Source: Streptomyces paludis (GTDB lineage Bacteria; Actinomycetota; Actinomycetes; Streptomycetales; Streptomycetaceae). Taken from it: a stretch of DNA of 64,000 nt. Numbering within the stretch: the stretch's first letter is position 1; the number at the start of each line of letters is the position of its first letter. Below, piece by piece: positions 1 to 8,546 of the stretch. Below the pieces are notes generated by a model. The model saw nothing but the letters and a program-made list of their open reading frames with translations. It had not been told where the DNA came from and did no database searches. Where the stretch lies: assembly GCF_003344965.1 (NCBI RefSeq), contig NZ_CP031194.1, positions 3,410,001-3,474,000 on the forward strand, given 5' to 3'. The translations under genes were made by a program, and so were the position numbers.

Positions 1-178
1 TGCCACGAGACGCGGTGCCGCGTCGACATCCGTACGGGTGTGGCCATGACCGGGGCTCCTTCCCTGCGCCCCCCGTTTATCCCCACTCCAGAGCACACCC
101 GGCCGTCCCGCGCGTCAACCTCACCGGGTCGGCGGCGCCCCGCTCGCGCCCGTCGCCCGCGCGCCATCCCCTGGGAGA

Positions 179-1210
179 GTGCCCCCCTCTCCCGCTCGCC
201 GCCGCGTCCGCCACGCCCGCCGCTCCCACCCCCACCCCCACCCCCTCGTTTCGGGCGCCCTGATCGTCCTGCTCGCGCTGCTCGTCCCCGTCAGCGCCAT
301 CGCCGCCTGGTCCGACCTGGAGGTCGGTGACACCGGCCGCTTCATCTCGACCGTGGCGCCGCTCGACTCGGACCCCCACGTACGGCAGGCGGTCGCCGAC
401 CGGATCACTGACGAGGTGATGACGCAGGTCAGAGTGGGTCCGCTCCACCAGAGCGTCCGGAGTCTGCTGCACGAGGCCGTGCTGTCCTTCGCGACCACCG
501 AAGCCTTCAAGAACGCCTGGCGGACCGCCGCCCGCGCCGTTCACTCCGCCGCCGCCGAAGTCCTCAGCGGCGACCACAGCAACGGGAAGAACACTCCCGG
601 CGGGCACCGCAAGAACGGCCAGAACGACCGGACCGTGACCATCGACCTCGCGCCCATCGCCGAGCAGGTGAAGAGACAACTGGTCACCGACCACGTGCCG
701 TTCGCCAACCGCATCCCCGTACGGCACACGGAGATCACCGTCCTGGAGTCCAACGGCCTCGGCGTCTGGCGCGTTGTCGCCCAGGGACTCCGCACCGCCG
801 GTATCTGGCCGGCCGTGGGGACGGTGGTTCTCGCGGCGGTGGCCCTCCTGCTCGCCGCCGACCGCCGCCGCGCGCTGATCCGCGTCGGCGCCGCCTTCAC
901 GGCCGGTGCCGCGCTGCTGGTCATCGCGGTCGCGGTGGCCCGTGGTTCCGTACTGGCGGACCTGCCCAACAACGGCGACCGCTCCGCCGCCCGCGCGCTC
1001 TACGACGCGCTCACCGTCTCGTTGCGTACGGCCGCCTGGTCCGTCCTGGCCGCCGGGCCGGCCCTGGCCCTCGGCGCATGGCTCACCGGCCGCCGCCGCG
1101 CGCCGCGGCACCCGGCGCCGCCACCGTCCGCGCCCACCGCCCCGACCGCCCCGACCCCCACCGCTCCCCGTATCCCGCGCCGTACCTCCCGTCGCCCATC
1201 CCGCACCTGA
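179..1210 (+). CDS. putative integral membrane protein
   Basis: Uncharacterised 343-aa membrane protein. A hydrophobic segment near residues 24-46 follows a basic N-terminus. A roughly 150-residue extracytoplasmic stretch comes next, then three closely spaced hydrophobic segments (about 206-228, 236-256, 283-303) and a Pro/Ala-rich basic tail. The arrangement of one anchor, an outer domain and three helices suggests a cell-envelope protein, but no catalytic motif is visible. The GTG start at 179 has a GGGAGA run directly against it, so the true start could lie slightly downstream. It reads in the same direction as the next membrane-protein gene, with an 81-base gap. Function unknown. Confidence 0.6.
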   Translation: MPPSPARRRVRHARRSHPHPHPLVSGALIVLLALLVPVSAIAAWSDLEVGDTGRFISTVAPLDSDPHVRQAVADRITDEVMTQVRVGPLHQSVRSLLHEAVLSFATTEAFKNAWRTAARAVHSAAAEVLSGDHSNGKNTPGGHRKNGQNDRTVTIDLAPIAEQVKRQLVTDHVPFANRIPVRHTEITVLESNGLGVWRVVAQGLRTAGIWPAVGTVVLAAVALLLAADRRRALIRVGAAFTAGAALLVIAVAVARGSVLADLPNNGDRSAARALYDALTVSLRTAAWSVLAAGPALALGAWLTGRRRAPRHPAPPPSAPTAPTAPTPTAPRIPRRTSRRPSRT

Positions 1211-1291
1211 CCAGGCGACATACCGTCCTTTACTTAATCTTTATGCCGATACCACCCACTCGAATGTCCCTTTTGTTCCATCTGGAGCACC

Positions 1292-1837
1292 ATGGGCTGT
1301 ATGAGCCAGAACACAGCACACAGGCCCCCCACCTCAGGCACGGGCATGGGCACAGGCACAACTGGCACAGGAAGGGGCATGAGTACGTCGTCGGACTTCG
1401 GCACCACCAGTTACGGGTCCGGCACCGGCGCGCATGCCGAGCGCAAGGCCGCCTGGGCTGTTGGCGGCAGCATCCTTGCCGGTGTTCTGATGGTGGTCAC
1501 CGGGGCGACCAACATCCTCCAGGGCATCACAGGCATCAGAAGGGACTCTTTCCTCGACCGGGTCACGGGCTACGCCTACCGGTTCAACATCACCTCGTGG
1601 GGCTGGATCCACTTCGCCCTCGGCGTCCTGCTTCTCCTCGCCGGGCTGGCACTTCTCGCCACCCGCGCGAAGTGGGCACGCTACGTGGGTATGGGGATCG
1701 CGGCACTGAACCTGGTCGCACAGTTCATGTACCTGCCGTACAAGCCGGTCTGGGCAGTCGTGGGTATGGCGCTGTCGGCGTACATCCTCTGGGCGCTGGC
1801 GAGCAACCACGGACTCGGATCCGGTGCAAGGACCTGA
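1292..1837 (+). CDS. DUF7144-like four-helix membrane protein
   Basis: Small membrane protein of 181 aa. The first 50 residues are Gly/Ser/Thr-rich and probably disordered. Four hydrophobic segments follow (about 53-75, 103-123, 129-149, 153-173). The pattern of a Trp-containing first helix with GATNILQGITGI, then a short aromatic loop (SWGWIHF), then three helices, fits the actinobacterial DUF7144 family. Role unknown. ATG at 1292 is used here; another Met at 1379 (residue 30) would remove half of the disordered tail. A perfect 15-bp hairpin 80 bases past the stop probably ends the transcript. Confidence 0.65.
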   Translation: MGCMSQNTAHRPPTSGTGMGTGTTGTGRGMSTSSDFGTTSYGSGTGAHAERKAAWAVGGSILAGVLMVVTGATNILQGITGIRRDSFLDRVTGYAYRFNITSWGWIHFALGVLLLLAGLALLATRAKWARYVGMGIAALNLVAQFMYLPYKPVWAVVGMALSAYILWALASNHGLGSGART

Positions 1838-1919
1838 CGCCCGGCCCCGACTCCGACCAAGAACAGCACAACCTCCCTCCACAACACACAACGCACACAC
1901 GCAACGCACAACACGCAAT

Positions 1920-1963
1920 GCGCATATGGGGACAGCGGCAGACGTCGTTGTCCCCATATGCGC
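1920..1963. terminator. 15-bp perfect stem-loop downstream of the DUF7144-like gene
   Basis: GCGCATATGGGGACA (1920-1934) pairs perfectly with its reverse complement at 1949-1963 around a 14-base loop. There is no T-run on either side, so it resembles the I-shaped, U-less terminators common in Streptomyces. The AT-containing palindromic arms could also be an operator for the gene starting at 2089. Confidence 0.55.
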
Positions 1964-2088
1964 GTCCTCCGTGCTGTTGGGGGCTACGACAACGGGGCAA
2001 CGGACAGTCCGCACACCGCGTCTGATGGGATGGGACGAGGGCGCGAGCCCTTGTGTTGTGTTGTGTCGAGCGAGTGAGAGGCCCGCCC

Positions 2089-3282
2089 GTGAACGTGCCC
2101 CGGTTACCCACCATCCAGCCCGGCGTCCGCCCTGACGTCCAGACCGAAGACCGGCCCACGTCCCGCCCCCCGCACAGGCGCCTGCTCGCCGCCGCCACGG
2201 GGCTCTTCCTCGTCGGCGCCACCCTTCTCACCGGCTGCCGCCTCCTGGGCACCGACGCCGTCACCCCCGTACCGCAGCTCCTCGCCTTCCTCCCCTGGCT
2301 GCTCGTGCCCCTCACACTCGCCGCGCTCGCCACGGCGCTGCTGCGCTGGCGTACGGGGATGGTCTGGGCGCTGGTGGTGCTCGCCGCGACGGGGTGGTCG
2401 GTCCGTACGTACGACACGGACGGCGACCGGTCCGGTGACTACGCCGCAGCCGCGCACACAGGCCCCGCCCCGGACGGCCCCGCCTCCACCCGTCTCCGCG
2501 TCCTGACCTCCAACGTCGAGTTCGGCCAGGGCACGCTCGGCCTCATCGACACCATCCGCCGCGAAAAGCCCGACCTCGTCTTCGTCCAGGAGTGCGAATT
2601 CGTCTGCGCGCGCCTCCTCGCCGACCGGATCCCGGCCACGGACTACCCGTACCGCAACGTCGTCACGGCCGACCGCGCCGCGGGCTCCGCCATCCTGTCC
2701 GTCTTCCCGCTCACCCCCGCCGCCGGTGTCAAGGGCACCCTCGCCATGCCGGGCTCCACCGCCCGGATCGGCGGCCGTACGGTCCACCTCCAGCTCGCCC
2801 ACCCGCTGCCGCCCATCCCCGGCATGGTCGACGACTGGCGTAGGGAGCTGGGCCACCTCCGTACGTACGCCGCCGCCACCCGCGAGGACGGCGCCCCGGT
2901 CATCGTGGCGGGCGACTTCAACGCCACCCGCGACCACGCCGCCTTCCGCGCCCTCCTGAAGAGCGGCGGGCTGCGCACCAGCGCGCTGGTGGCGGGGGCG
3001 GGCCGGACCCCGTCCTGGCCGGCGGGCGTGCCCAGGCCGCTGGGGGCGCAGATCGACCATGTGCTGGTGAGCGAGGACTTCTCCGTACGGAGCGCCCGTT
3101 TCATCGACCTCGCGGACACGGACCACCGGTCGCTGCTCGTCACACTCGACCTCCCGGCGGCCGACACGGACCGGGAGCCGGCCGACGCGAAGCGGGAGCC
3201 GGCCGACGCGGAAGGCCCCGACGCGGAGCCGGCCGACGCGGAACGCCCAGACTCCGAGCCGACCGAGGTGCAGGCGCGGTAG
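2089..3282 (+). CDS. endonuclease/exonuclease/phosphatase family protein
   Basis: Membrane-anchored member of the endonuclease/exonuclease/phosphatase (DNase I-like) superfamily, 397 aa. Two or three N-terminal hydrophobic segments are followed by the hydrolase domain. Family motifs are clear: LRVLTSNVEFG, FVQECEF (metal-binding Glu), VAGDFNATRDH (Asp/Asn), IDHVLVS (Asp/His) and DTDHRSLL (terminal catalytic His). The substrate, whether nucleic acid, phosphoinositide or sphingolipid, cannot be told. The GTG at 2089 is chosen because GAGAGG lies 7 bases upstream; an earlier in-frame start at 2053 lacks this. The C-terminal 40 residues are imperfect Glu-Pro-Ala-Asp repeats and probably disordered. 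Confidence 0.8.
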   Translation: MNVPRLPTIQPGVRPDVQTEDRPTSRPPHRRLLAAATGLFLVGATLLTGCRLLGTDAVTPVPQLLAFLPWLLVPLTLAALATALLRWRTGMVWALVVLAATGWSVRTYDTDGDRSGDYAAAAHTGPAPDGPASTRLRVLTSNVEFGQGTLGLIDTIRREKPDLVFVQECEFVCARLLADRIPATDYPYRNVVTADRAAGSAILSVFPLTPAAGVKGTLAMPGSTARIGGRTVHLQLAHPLPPIPGMVDDWRRELGHLRTYAAATREDGAPVIVAGDFNATRDHAAFRALLKSGGLRTSALVAGAGRTPSWPAGVPRPLGAQIDHVLVSEDFSVRSARFIDLADTDHRSLLVTLDLPAADTDREPADAKREPADAEGPDAEPADAERPDSEPTEVQAR

Positions 3283-3302
3283 TACGGCGGGAGGATCGAA
3301 GC

Positions 3303-3569
3303 ATGAACTTCGCAAACCCCTCGGGCGGCGACGACGCGGTCCTCCGGAACATCAACGACCTGGTCGCCGAGGAACGCGCCCTCCGCGACCGCTCCACCGA
3401 GAGCCACGGCCTCACGGCCGACGACCAGCAGCGGCTGCGCTCCGTGGAGATACGGCTCGACCAGTGCTGGGACCTGCTGCGGCAGCGCCGCGCCAAGTCG
3501 GAGTTCGGCGAGAACCCGGACGAGGCGCGGCTGCGGCCCGCGGGCGAGGTCGAGGGATACCAGACCTGA
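3303..3569 (+). CDS. DUF2630 family protein
   Basis: Small 88-aa cytosolic protein matching the actinobacterial DUF2630 family: a helical N-terminus (INDLVAEERALRD), a central VEIRLDQCWDLLRQRRAK block and a C-terminal VEGYQT. The family has no assigned function. The ATG at 3303 has a GGGAGG-type ribosome binding site 8 bases upstream. It follows the hydrolase gene by 20 bases and is probably cotranscribed with it. Confidence 0.85.
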   Translation: MNFANPSGGDDAVLRNINDLVAEERALRDRSTESHGLTADDQQRLRSVEIRLDQCWDLLRQRRAKSEFGENPDEARLRPAGEVEGYQT

Positions 3570-3626
3570 GCCGGCGACTCGACGACGCGGCGACGCGGCG
3601 ACTCCTCGTACGGCAGTGTGCGGGCC

Positions 3627-5801
3627 ATGAGTGACAACGGCGAAGGCGACGACAAGACGAACGGGGGCACGGAGAAGCCGGACCGCTCCCCCCGCCTCGC
3701 CCCACCCGCATGGCTCCTCGCGAACCTGCGCCCCCGCCCCGCCCCCGTCCCCCGGGCCGCCGTCGTCCGCGCCTCCGTCGCCCTGGCCGCGCCCCTCGCG
3801 GTCGGTCTCGCCACGGACCGGACGGACTACGGCGCGCTGGTGTCGATGGGCGCGCTGTTCGCCATCCTCGGCGACACCGCCGACGCGTACCGGATGCGGA
3901 TCTTCAACATCGCGCTCCCGCAGCTCTTCGGTGCCGTCGGCGTGACGATCGGCACGCTTGTCCACGGGCAGGGCGGCTGGCTCGCCGTCGTCGTGCTGAC
4001 GCTGGTCGCGCTGGTCTCGGGGATGATCTCGTCGATCGGCGCGGTGGCCTCCGTATCGGGGCTGCTGCTCCTGATCAACGCGGTGGTGGGCGCGGGTCTG
4101 CGGCTGCCGGATCCGTGGTGGCTGGCGCCGCTGCTGCTCTCGCTGGGCGGGCTGTTCGTCCTCGCACTGTCGCTGCTGGCCTGGCCCCTGCGCGGCCGGG
4201 AACCGGAACGGGCCGCCGTCGCCCGGACGTACCGCGCGCTGGCGGACCTGCTGGAGGCGGCGGGCCGTACGCCGGCGGACAGTGGTACGTACGACACGAA
4301 ACGCCAGGCCGTCACCGACGCCCTCAACCACGCCTACGACCTCGTCCTCGCCCGCCGCGCCCGCGAACACGGCCGGTCCGCCGGGCTCGTACGGCTGCTC
4401 GCCCAGCTCAATGTGGTCATCCCGCTGGTCGAGGCCACCCCCGCCGTCCATCTGACGGCCGGTGGCCGCCCGCTGCCCGCCGCCGTCCCCGCGGCGGTAC
4501 GGGAACTGGCCGACGCGGTCGCCACCGGCCGCCCCGGCGGCCCGCCCCCGGAGCTGCCGGTGCCCGGGACACCCGCCGAGCGGGCGGTGGACACGGCGCT
4601 GCGGCACGCGACGGCGGTGGTACGCGAGGCAGCAACGGGCGGCACCCCCACACCTACGCCCACCGGCTCATCCACCGCCTCCGCCACATCCACCGCCACC
4701 TCCGACACCGACGACCGCCTCGGCCGCCCCGACGCCCTCCGCGTGCGCGCCCGCCGCGCCGCCCGCGCCGTCCTGTTCTCCGCCGCGTCCTGGCGCTACG
4801 GGCTGCGGCTCGCGCTCTGCATCGGCCTCGCCCAGGCGCTGGTCTCGCTGGTCGCCGTGCCGCGTTCGTACTGGGTCGCGCTCACCGTCACCTTCATCCT
4901 CAAGCCGGACTACGGCTCGGTCTTCTCGCGCGCCGTGCTGCGCGCGCTCGGCACGGTGGCCGGGCTGGTCGTCGCGGCGGCGGTGCTGTCGGCGACACCG
5001 CGCGGGTGGTGGGACGTGGTGGTGATGCTGGTGCTCGCGGGAATCGTCCCGGCGGTGTCGGCGAAGGGGTACGCGTTCCAGACGGCTGCCATCACCCCGG
5101 TGATCCTGCTGATCTCCGACACCCTCAACCACGAGGGCTTCGACCTGGTGCTCCCGCGCTTCGTGGACAGCATGATCGGCTGCGCGATCGCGCTGGTGGC
5201 GGGGTATCTGCTCTGGCCGGAGAGCTGGCACACCCGGGTCGGCACCCGGCTGGCGGACGCGGTGGACGACACGGCGGAGTACGTACGGAGCGCGTTCGCG
5301 CCCGGCGCCGACCAGCCGGAGCGGGTGCGGCAGCGCCGCCGTATCTACCGTGAACTCTCGGTCGTACGGACCGAGTTCCAGCGCGCCCTGACCGAACCCC
5401 CGCCCACCGGCACCCGGGCCATGACCTGGTGGCCGCTCGTCGTCGCGGTGGAGCGGATCGTGGACGCGACCACGGCGGCCCGCGTCCGTATCGACCACGG
5501 CGCCCGGCCGCCCGCCCCCGCCGAGGTGGCCGGCGTCGAACGCCAACTGCGCGAGCTGGCCGCGGCCGTACGGTCGAGCCGCACGGCGGTACGGGCCCGG
5601 GACCGGGCCCAGGAACGGGCACGGGTACGGCCTGATCCGCACCCACACCCGTACGAAGCCGAAGCCAACGCCGACACCGACGCCATCACCGAAGCAGCCA
5701 ACGCCCACACCCACGCCGAAACCGACGAGCGGAGCCCCCTCGCCCCCCTGCGCCACGAAGTCGGCGCCGCCCGCGCGATCGTGTCAACGACCTGGCTGTG
5801 A
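3627..5801 (+). CDS. FUSC family transporter
   Basis: Large membrane protein of 724 aa with the duplicated FUSC (fusaric acid resistance-like) layout. An N-terminal block of about six helices (residues 45-190) is followed by a soluble helical region, then a second helix block (about 385-530, including VPRSYWVALTVTFILKPDYGSVFSRAVLRALGT, the family signature region) and a long cytosolic C-terminus. FUSC members export aromatic acids; the substrate here is unknown. Two low-complexity insertions occur, a Thr/Ser-rich run before the second membrane block and a His/Ala/Glu-rich tail. ATG 3627 is preferred to the GTG at 3618 by comparison with typical starts. It overlaps the tail of the convergent ATPase gene by 18 bases. 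Confidence 0.85.
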   Translation: MSDNGEGDDKTNGGTEKPDRSPRLAPPAWLLANLRPRPAPVPRAAVVRASVALAAPLAVGLATDRTDYGALVSMGALFAILGDTADAYRMRIFNIALPQLFGAVGVTIGTLVHGQGGWLAVVVLTLVALVSGMISSIGAVASVSGLLLLINAVVGAGLRLPDPWWLAPLLLSLGGLFVLALSLLAWPLRGREPERAAVARTYRALADLLEAAGRTPADSGTYDTKRQAVTDALNHAYDLVLARRAREHGRSAGLVRLLAQLNVVIPLVEATPAVHLTAGGRPLPAAVPAAVRELADAVATGRPGGPPPELPVPGTPAERAVDTALRHATAVVREAATGGTPTPTPTGSSTASATSTATSDTDDRLGRPDALRVRARRAARAVLFSAASWRYGLRLALCIGLAQALVSLVAVPRSYWVALTVTFILKPDYGSVFSRAVLRALGTVAGLVVAAAVLSATPRGWWDVVVMLVLAGIVPAVSAKGYAFQTAAITPVILLISDTLNHEGFDLVLPRFVDSMIGCAIALVAGYLLWPESWHTRVGTRLADAVDDTAEYVRSAFAPGADQPERVRQRRRIYRELSVVRTEFQRALTEPPPTGTRAMTWWPLVVAVERIVDATTAARVRIDHGARPPAPAEVAGVERQLRELAAAVRSSRTAVRARDRAQERARVRPDPHPHPYEAEANADTDAITEAANAHTHAETDERSPLAPLRHEVGAARAIVSTTWL

Positions 5802-6359
5802 CGCCCGGTCGCGCAGATCGGGCGGCTCGGGGCGCAGCGTCCGACAGCTTCGGCAGCCGCGCACGCCCGACCCCACGCCCGCCCCCATCCCTGCCCCTGC
5901 CCCTGCCCCCGGATCCCCCCGCCCCGCCACTTCGAGCGTCGCCCACACCCGCTTGCCGGGCCCGCTCCGGGGTGCCACCCCCCAGTCGGTGGCCAGCGCG
6001 TCGATCAGCGCGAGCCCGCGCCCGCACTCGTCGTCCGGCTCCGAAACGCGCGGCCGGGGCAGGCACTCGCCCGCGTCCTCGACCTCCAGCCTGAGCAGCC
6101 CTTCGACCCGGAGCAGGGTGACGGCGATCTCCCGCCCGCGCGGGCTCCCGTGGCGCAGGGCGTTGGTGACGAGTTCCGACAGCAGAAGCGCGGCGGTGTC
6201 ACCGGGTTCACCGGGCAGTCCGAAGTCACGCCGCAGCACGTCCCGCGCGCGGCTGACGCTTCTGGGGTGCCCGGGAAGCTGAAAAGTCACACAGTGGTCG
6301 TGCAGGCGGCTCCGGTCGTACTGGTCGTACTGGTCGCGCTGTTCACCGTCGTGGTTCAT
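5784..6359 (-). CDS. SpoIIAB-like ATP-binding regulator (HATPase_c_2)
   Basis: Anti-sigma-factor-type serine kinase or ATP-binding protein, 191 aa, one of three stand-alone proteins of this kind in the window. The N-box (LLSELVTNALRHG), the G1 Asp box (VEDAGECLPRP) and the G2 box (GRGLALIDALATDWGV) are present. A Gly/Ala-rich tail of about 40 residues follows the domain. In Streptomyces such proteins usually bind sigma factors or anti-anti-sigma (STAS) partners; no partner is adjacent. The ATG at 6359 has an AAAGG run about 8 bases upstream; an in-frame start 21 codons earlier lacks support. Confidence 0.8.
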   Translation of the reverse strand: MNHDGEQRDQYDQYDRSRLHDHCVTFQLPGHPRSVSRARDVLRRDFGLPGEPGDTAALLLSELVTNALRHGSPRGREIAVTLLRVEGLLRLEVEDAGECLPRPRVSEPDDECGRGLALIDALATDWGVAPRSGPGKRVWATLEVAGRGDPGAGAGAGMGAGVGSGVRGCRSCRTLRPEPPDLRDRASQPGR

Positions 6360-6490
6360 GGAAAAGACCTTTCCCCGTGACAGCGGTTTTACTTTCCGTA
6401 AATCAATGGTGACTGTGGGCATTCAAGTGGAACGGCAGGTCAACCCGACAACCCCCTTCACCCCGGGCCCAGTTGTTCGCACCGCCACAC

Positions 6491-6556
6491 AAAAAAAGCC
6501 CTCTGCCCCTGTCCCGTCCGTCAACCACGACGACGGAGGGAACAGAGGCAGAGGGC
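6491..6556 (-). terminator. rho-independent terminator of aspS
   Basis: A 15-bp stem with one mismatch (6498-6512 with 6542-6556) reads on the minus strand as GCCCTCTGCCTCTGT, a loop, then the pairing arm, followed at once by seven T residues (AAAAAAA at 6491-6497 on the plus strand). This is a textbook intrinsic terminator 37 bases beyond the aspS stop codon. Confidence 0.9.
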
Positions 6557-6592
6557 CACAGAGGGCCGCAGAGGCCCACACCCAGAAAAACG

Positions 6593-8386
6593 CTACTCGG
6601 CCGACCCCGCCGCCTTCGCCGACGGCTTCGCGACCGGCTTGCGCAGCGCGATGTTCAGCTCGCGCAGCCGCGACTCGTCCAGCTCCGTCGGGGCGCCCAT
6701 CATCAGGTCCTGGGCGTTGCCGTTGAGCGGGAAGGCGATCGTCTCGCGGATGTTCGGCTCGTCCGCCAGCAGCATGACGATCCGGTCGACGCCCGGGGCG
6801 ATACCGCCGTGCGGCGGGGCGCCGAGGCGGAAGGCGCGGAGCATGCCGGCGAACTCGTGCTCGACGGTCTCGCGGTCGTAACCCGCGATCTCGAACGCCT
6901 TGAGCATCAGCTCGGGCTCGTGGTTACGGATCGCGCCGGACGACAGCTCGATGCCGTTGCAGACGATGTCGTACTGCCACGCCAGGATGTCCAGCGGGTC
7001 CTTCGTCTCCAGGTCGTCCAGGCCGCCCTGGGGCATCGAGAACGGGTTGTGCGAGAAGTCGATCTTCCCGGTCTCCTCGTCCTTCTCGTACATCGGGAAG
7101 TCGACGATCCAGCAGAACCGGAACACGCCGTCCTCGAAGTGGCCCGCGCGCTTGGCCGCCTCGACCCGGACCGCGCTCATGATCTTGGAGACTTCGTCGA
7201 ACTCGCCCGCGCCGAAGAAGATCGCGTGGCCGGGGACGAGCGAGAGGCGGTCCGTGAGGACCTTGACGTCGTCCTCCGTGAGGAACTTGGCGATCGGGCC
7301 GCTCAGCGCGCCGTCGTCGCCGACCCGCACCCACGCCAGGCCCTTGGCGCCGTGCTCGACCGCGTACTCACCGAGGCCGTCGAAGAACTTGCGCGACTGG
7401 CCCGCCGTGTCCGGCACCGGCAGCGCGCGGACGTGCTTGCCCGCGAACGCCTTGAAGCCGGAGTCCGCGAAGACGTCCGAGATGTCGACCAGTTCGAGCT
7501 TGGCGCGCAGGTCCGGCTTGTCGTTGCCGTACTTCAGCATCGACTCGCGGAACGGGATGCGCGGGAACGGGGAAGTGACATGACGCCCGCCGCCGAACTC
7601 CTCGAACAGCTCGGTCATCAGCTTCTCGATCGGCTGGAAGACGTCTTCCTGCTCGACGAAGCTCATCTCGACATCGAGCTGGTAGAACTCGCCCGGCGAG
7701 CGGTCCGCGCGCGCGTCCTCGTCGCGGAAGCACGGCGCGATCTGGAAGTAGCGGTCGAAGCCCGAGATCATCAGCAGCTGCTTGAACTGCTGCGGGGCCT
7801 GCGGCAGCGCGTAGAACTTGCCGGGGTTCAGCCGGGACGGGACCACGAAGTCACGGGCGCCCTCGGGGGAGGTCGCGGTGAGGATCGGGGTGGCCATCTC
7901 GTTGAAGCCGAGCGCGGTCATCTTGTGCCGGATGGCGGAGATGACGGCCGTACGCAGCATGATGTTGCGGTGCATGCGCTCGCGGCGCAGATCCAGGAAG
8001 CGGTACTCCAGGCGCCGCTCCTCGTTGACGCCGTCCTCGGCGTTGATCGTGAACGGCAGCGGGCCGGCCGCGCCCAGGATCTCGACCTCGGAGACCTCGA
8101 TCTCGATCTCGCCCGTCGGCAGCTCCGGGTTGACGTTCTCCGCGCCGCGCGCGGAGACCTTGCCGTCGATCCGGACGACGGTCTCCTTGGTGAGCTTGGA
8201 CAGCTCGTCGTTGGCGGCGGTGCCGGGACGGGCGACGAGCTGCACCAGACCGTAGTGGTCACGGAGATCGATGAAGAGGATGCCGCCCAGGTCTCGGCGA
8301 TTGTGCAGCCAGCCGCTCAGCCGGACGTCGGCACCGACGTCGGAGGCGCGGAGCTGGCCGCAGGTATGGGACCTGTACCGATGCAT
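6593..8386 (-). CDS. aspS: aspartyl-tRNA synthetase
   Basis: Class II aminoacyl-tRNA synthetase, 597 aa, the usual bacterial length. In order: an OB-fold anticodon-binding domain ([31 protein letters not shown]), class II motif 1, motif 2 ([24 protein letters not shown]), the bacterial GAD insertion, and motif 3 ([19 protein letters not shown]). It charges tRNA-Asp. In actinomycetes that lack an AsnRS the enzyme is commonly non-discriminating and works with GatCAB; that cannot be decided here. It is transcribed divergently from the SpoIIE regulator, with 160 bases between, and has a strong terminator. Confidence 0.98.
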   Translation of the reverse strand: MHRYRSHTCGQLRASDVGADVRLSGWLHNRRDLGGILFIDLRDHYGLVQLVARPGTAANDELSKLTKETVVRIDGKVSARGAENVNPELPTGEIEIEVSEVEILGAAGPLPFTINAEDGVNEERRLEYRFLDLRRERMHRNIMLRTAVISAIRHKMTALGFNEMATPILTATSPEGARDFVVPSRLNPGKFYALPQAPQQFKQLLMISGFDRYFQIAPCFRDEDARADRSPGEFYQLDVEMSFVEQEDVFQPIEKLMTELFEEFGGGRHVTSPFPRIPFRESMLKYGNDKPDLRAKLELVDISDVFADSGFKAFAGKHVRALPVPDTAGQSRKFFDGLGEYAVEHGAKGLAWVRVGDDGALSGPIAKFLTEDDVKVLTDRLSLVPGHAIFFGAGEFDEVSKIMSAVRVEAAKRAGHFEDGVFRFCWIVDFPMYEKDEETGKIDFSHNPFSMPQGGLDDLETKDPLDILAWQYDIVCNGIELSSGAIRNHEPELMLKAFEIAGYDRETVEHEFAGMLRAFRLGAPPHGGIAPGVDRIVMLLADEPNIRETIAFPLNGNAQDLMMGAPTELDESRLRELNIALRKPVAKPSAKAAGSAE

Positions 8387-8546
8387 CGTCGTTCATCCAG
8401 TCTTAGCAATCGAGGGGTGTGCCAGGAGACACAAGGTTAGCGCCCGGCACGGACACCCCTCCCGGCAGAGCACCGCAGAGGCCCCCGGCTCTGCTCTTGG
8501 CCGCTCTCGGTGGCGTTCGGTCTGCCGGTATTCATAAAGTGGGGCA

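Noticed and set aside
2643..4607. 654-codon minus-strand frame across three plus-strand genes
   Set aside because: It spans gene boundaries and has shadow composition; the FUSC, DUF2630 and hydrolase genes explain the region.
6473..8440. 655-codon open frame opposite aspS
   Set aside because: Shadow of aspS created by high-GC codon bias; sequence is Arg/Leu/Val/Asp-rich without domains, while the opposite strand is a complete synthetase.
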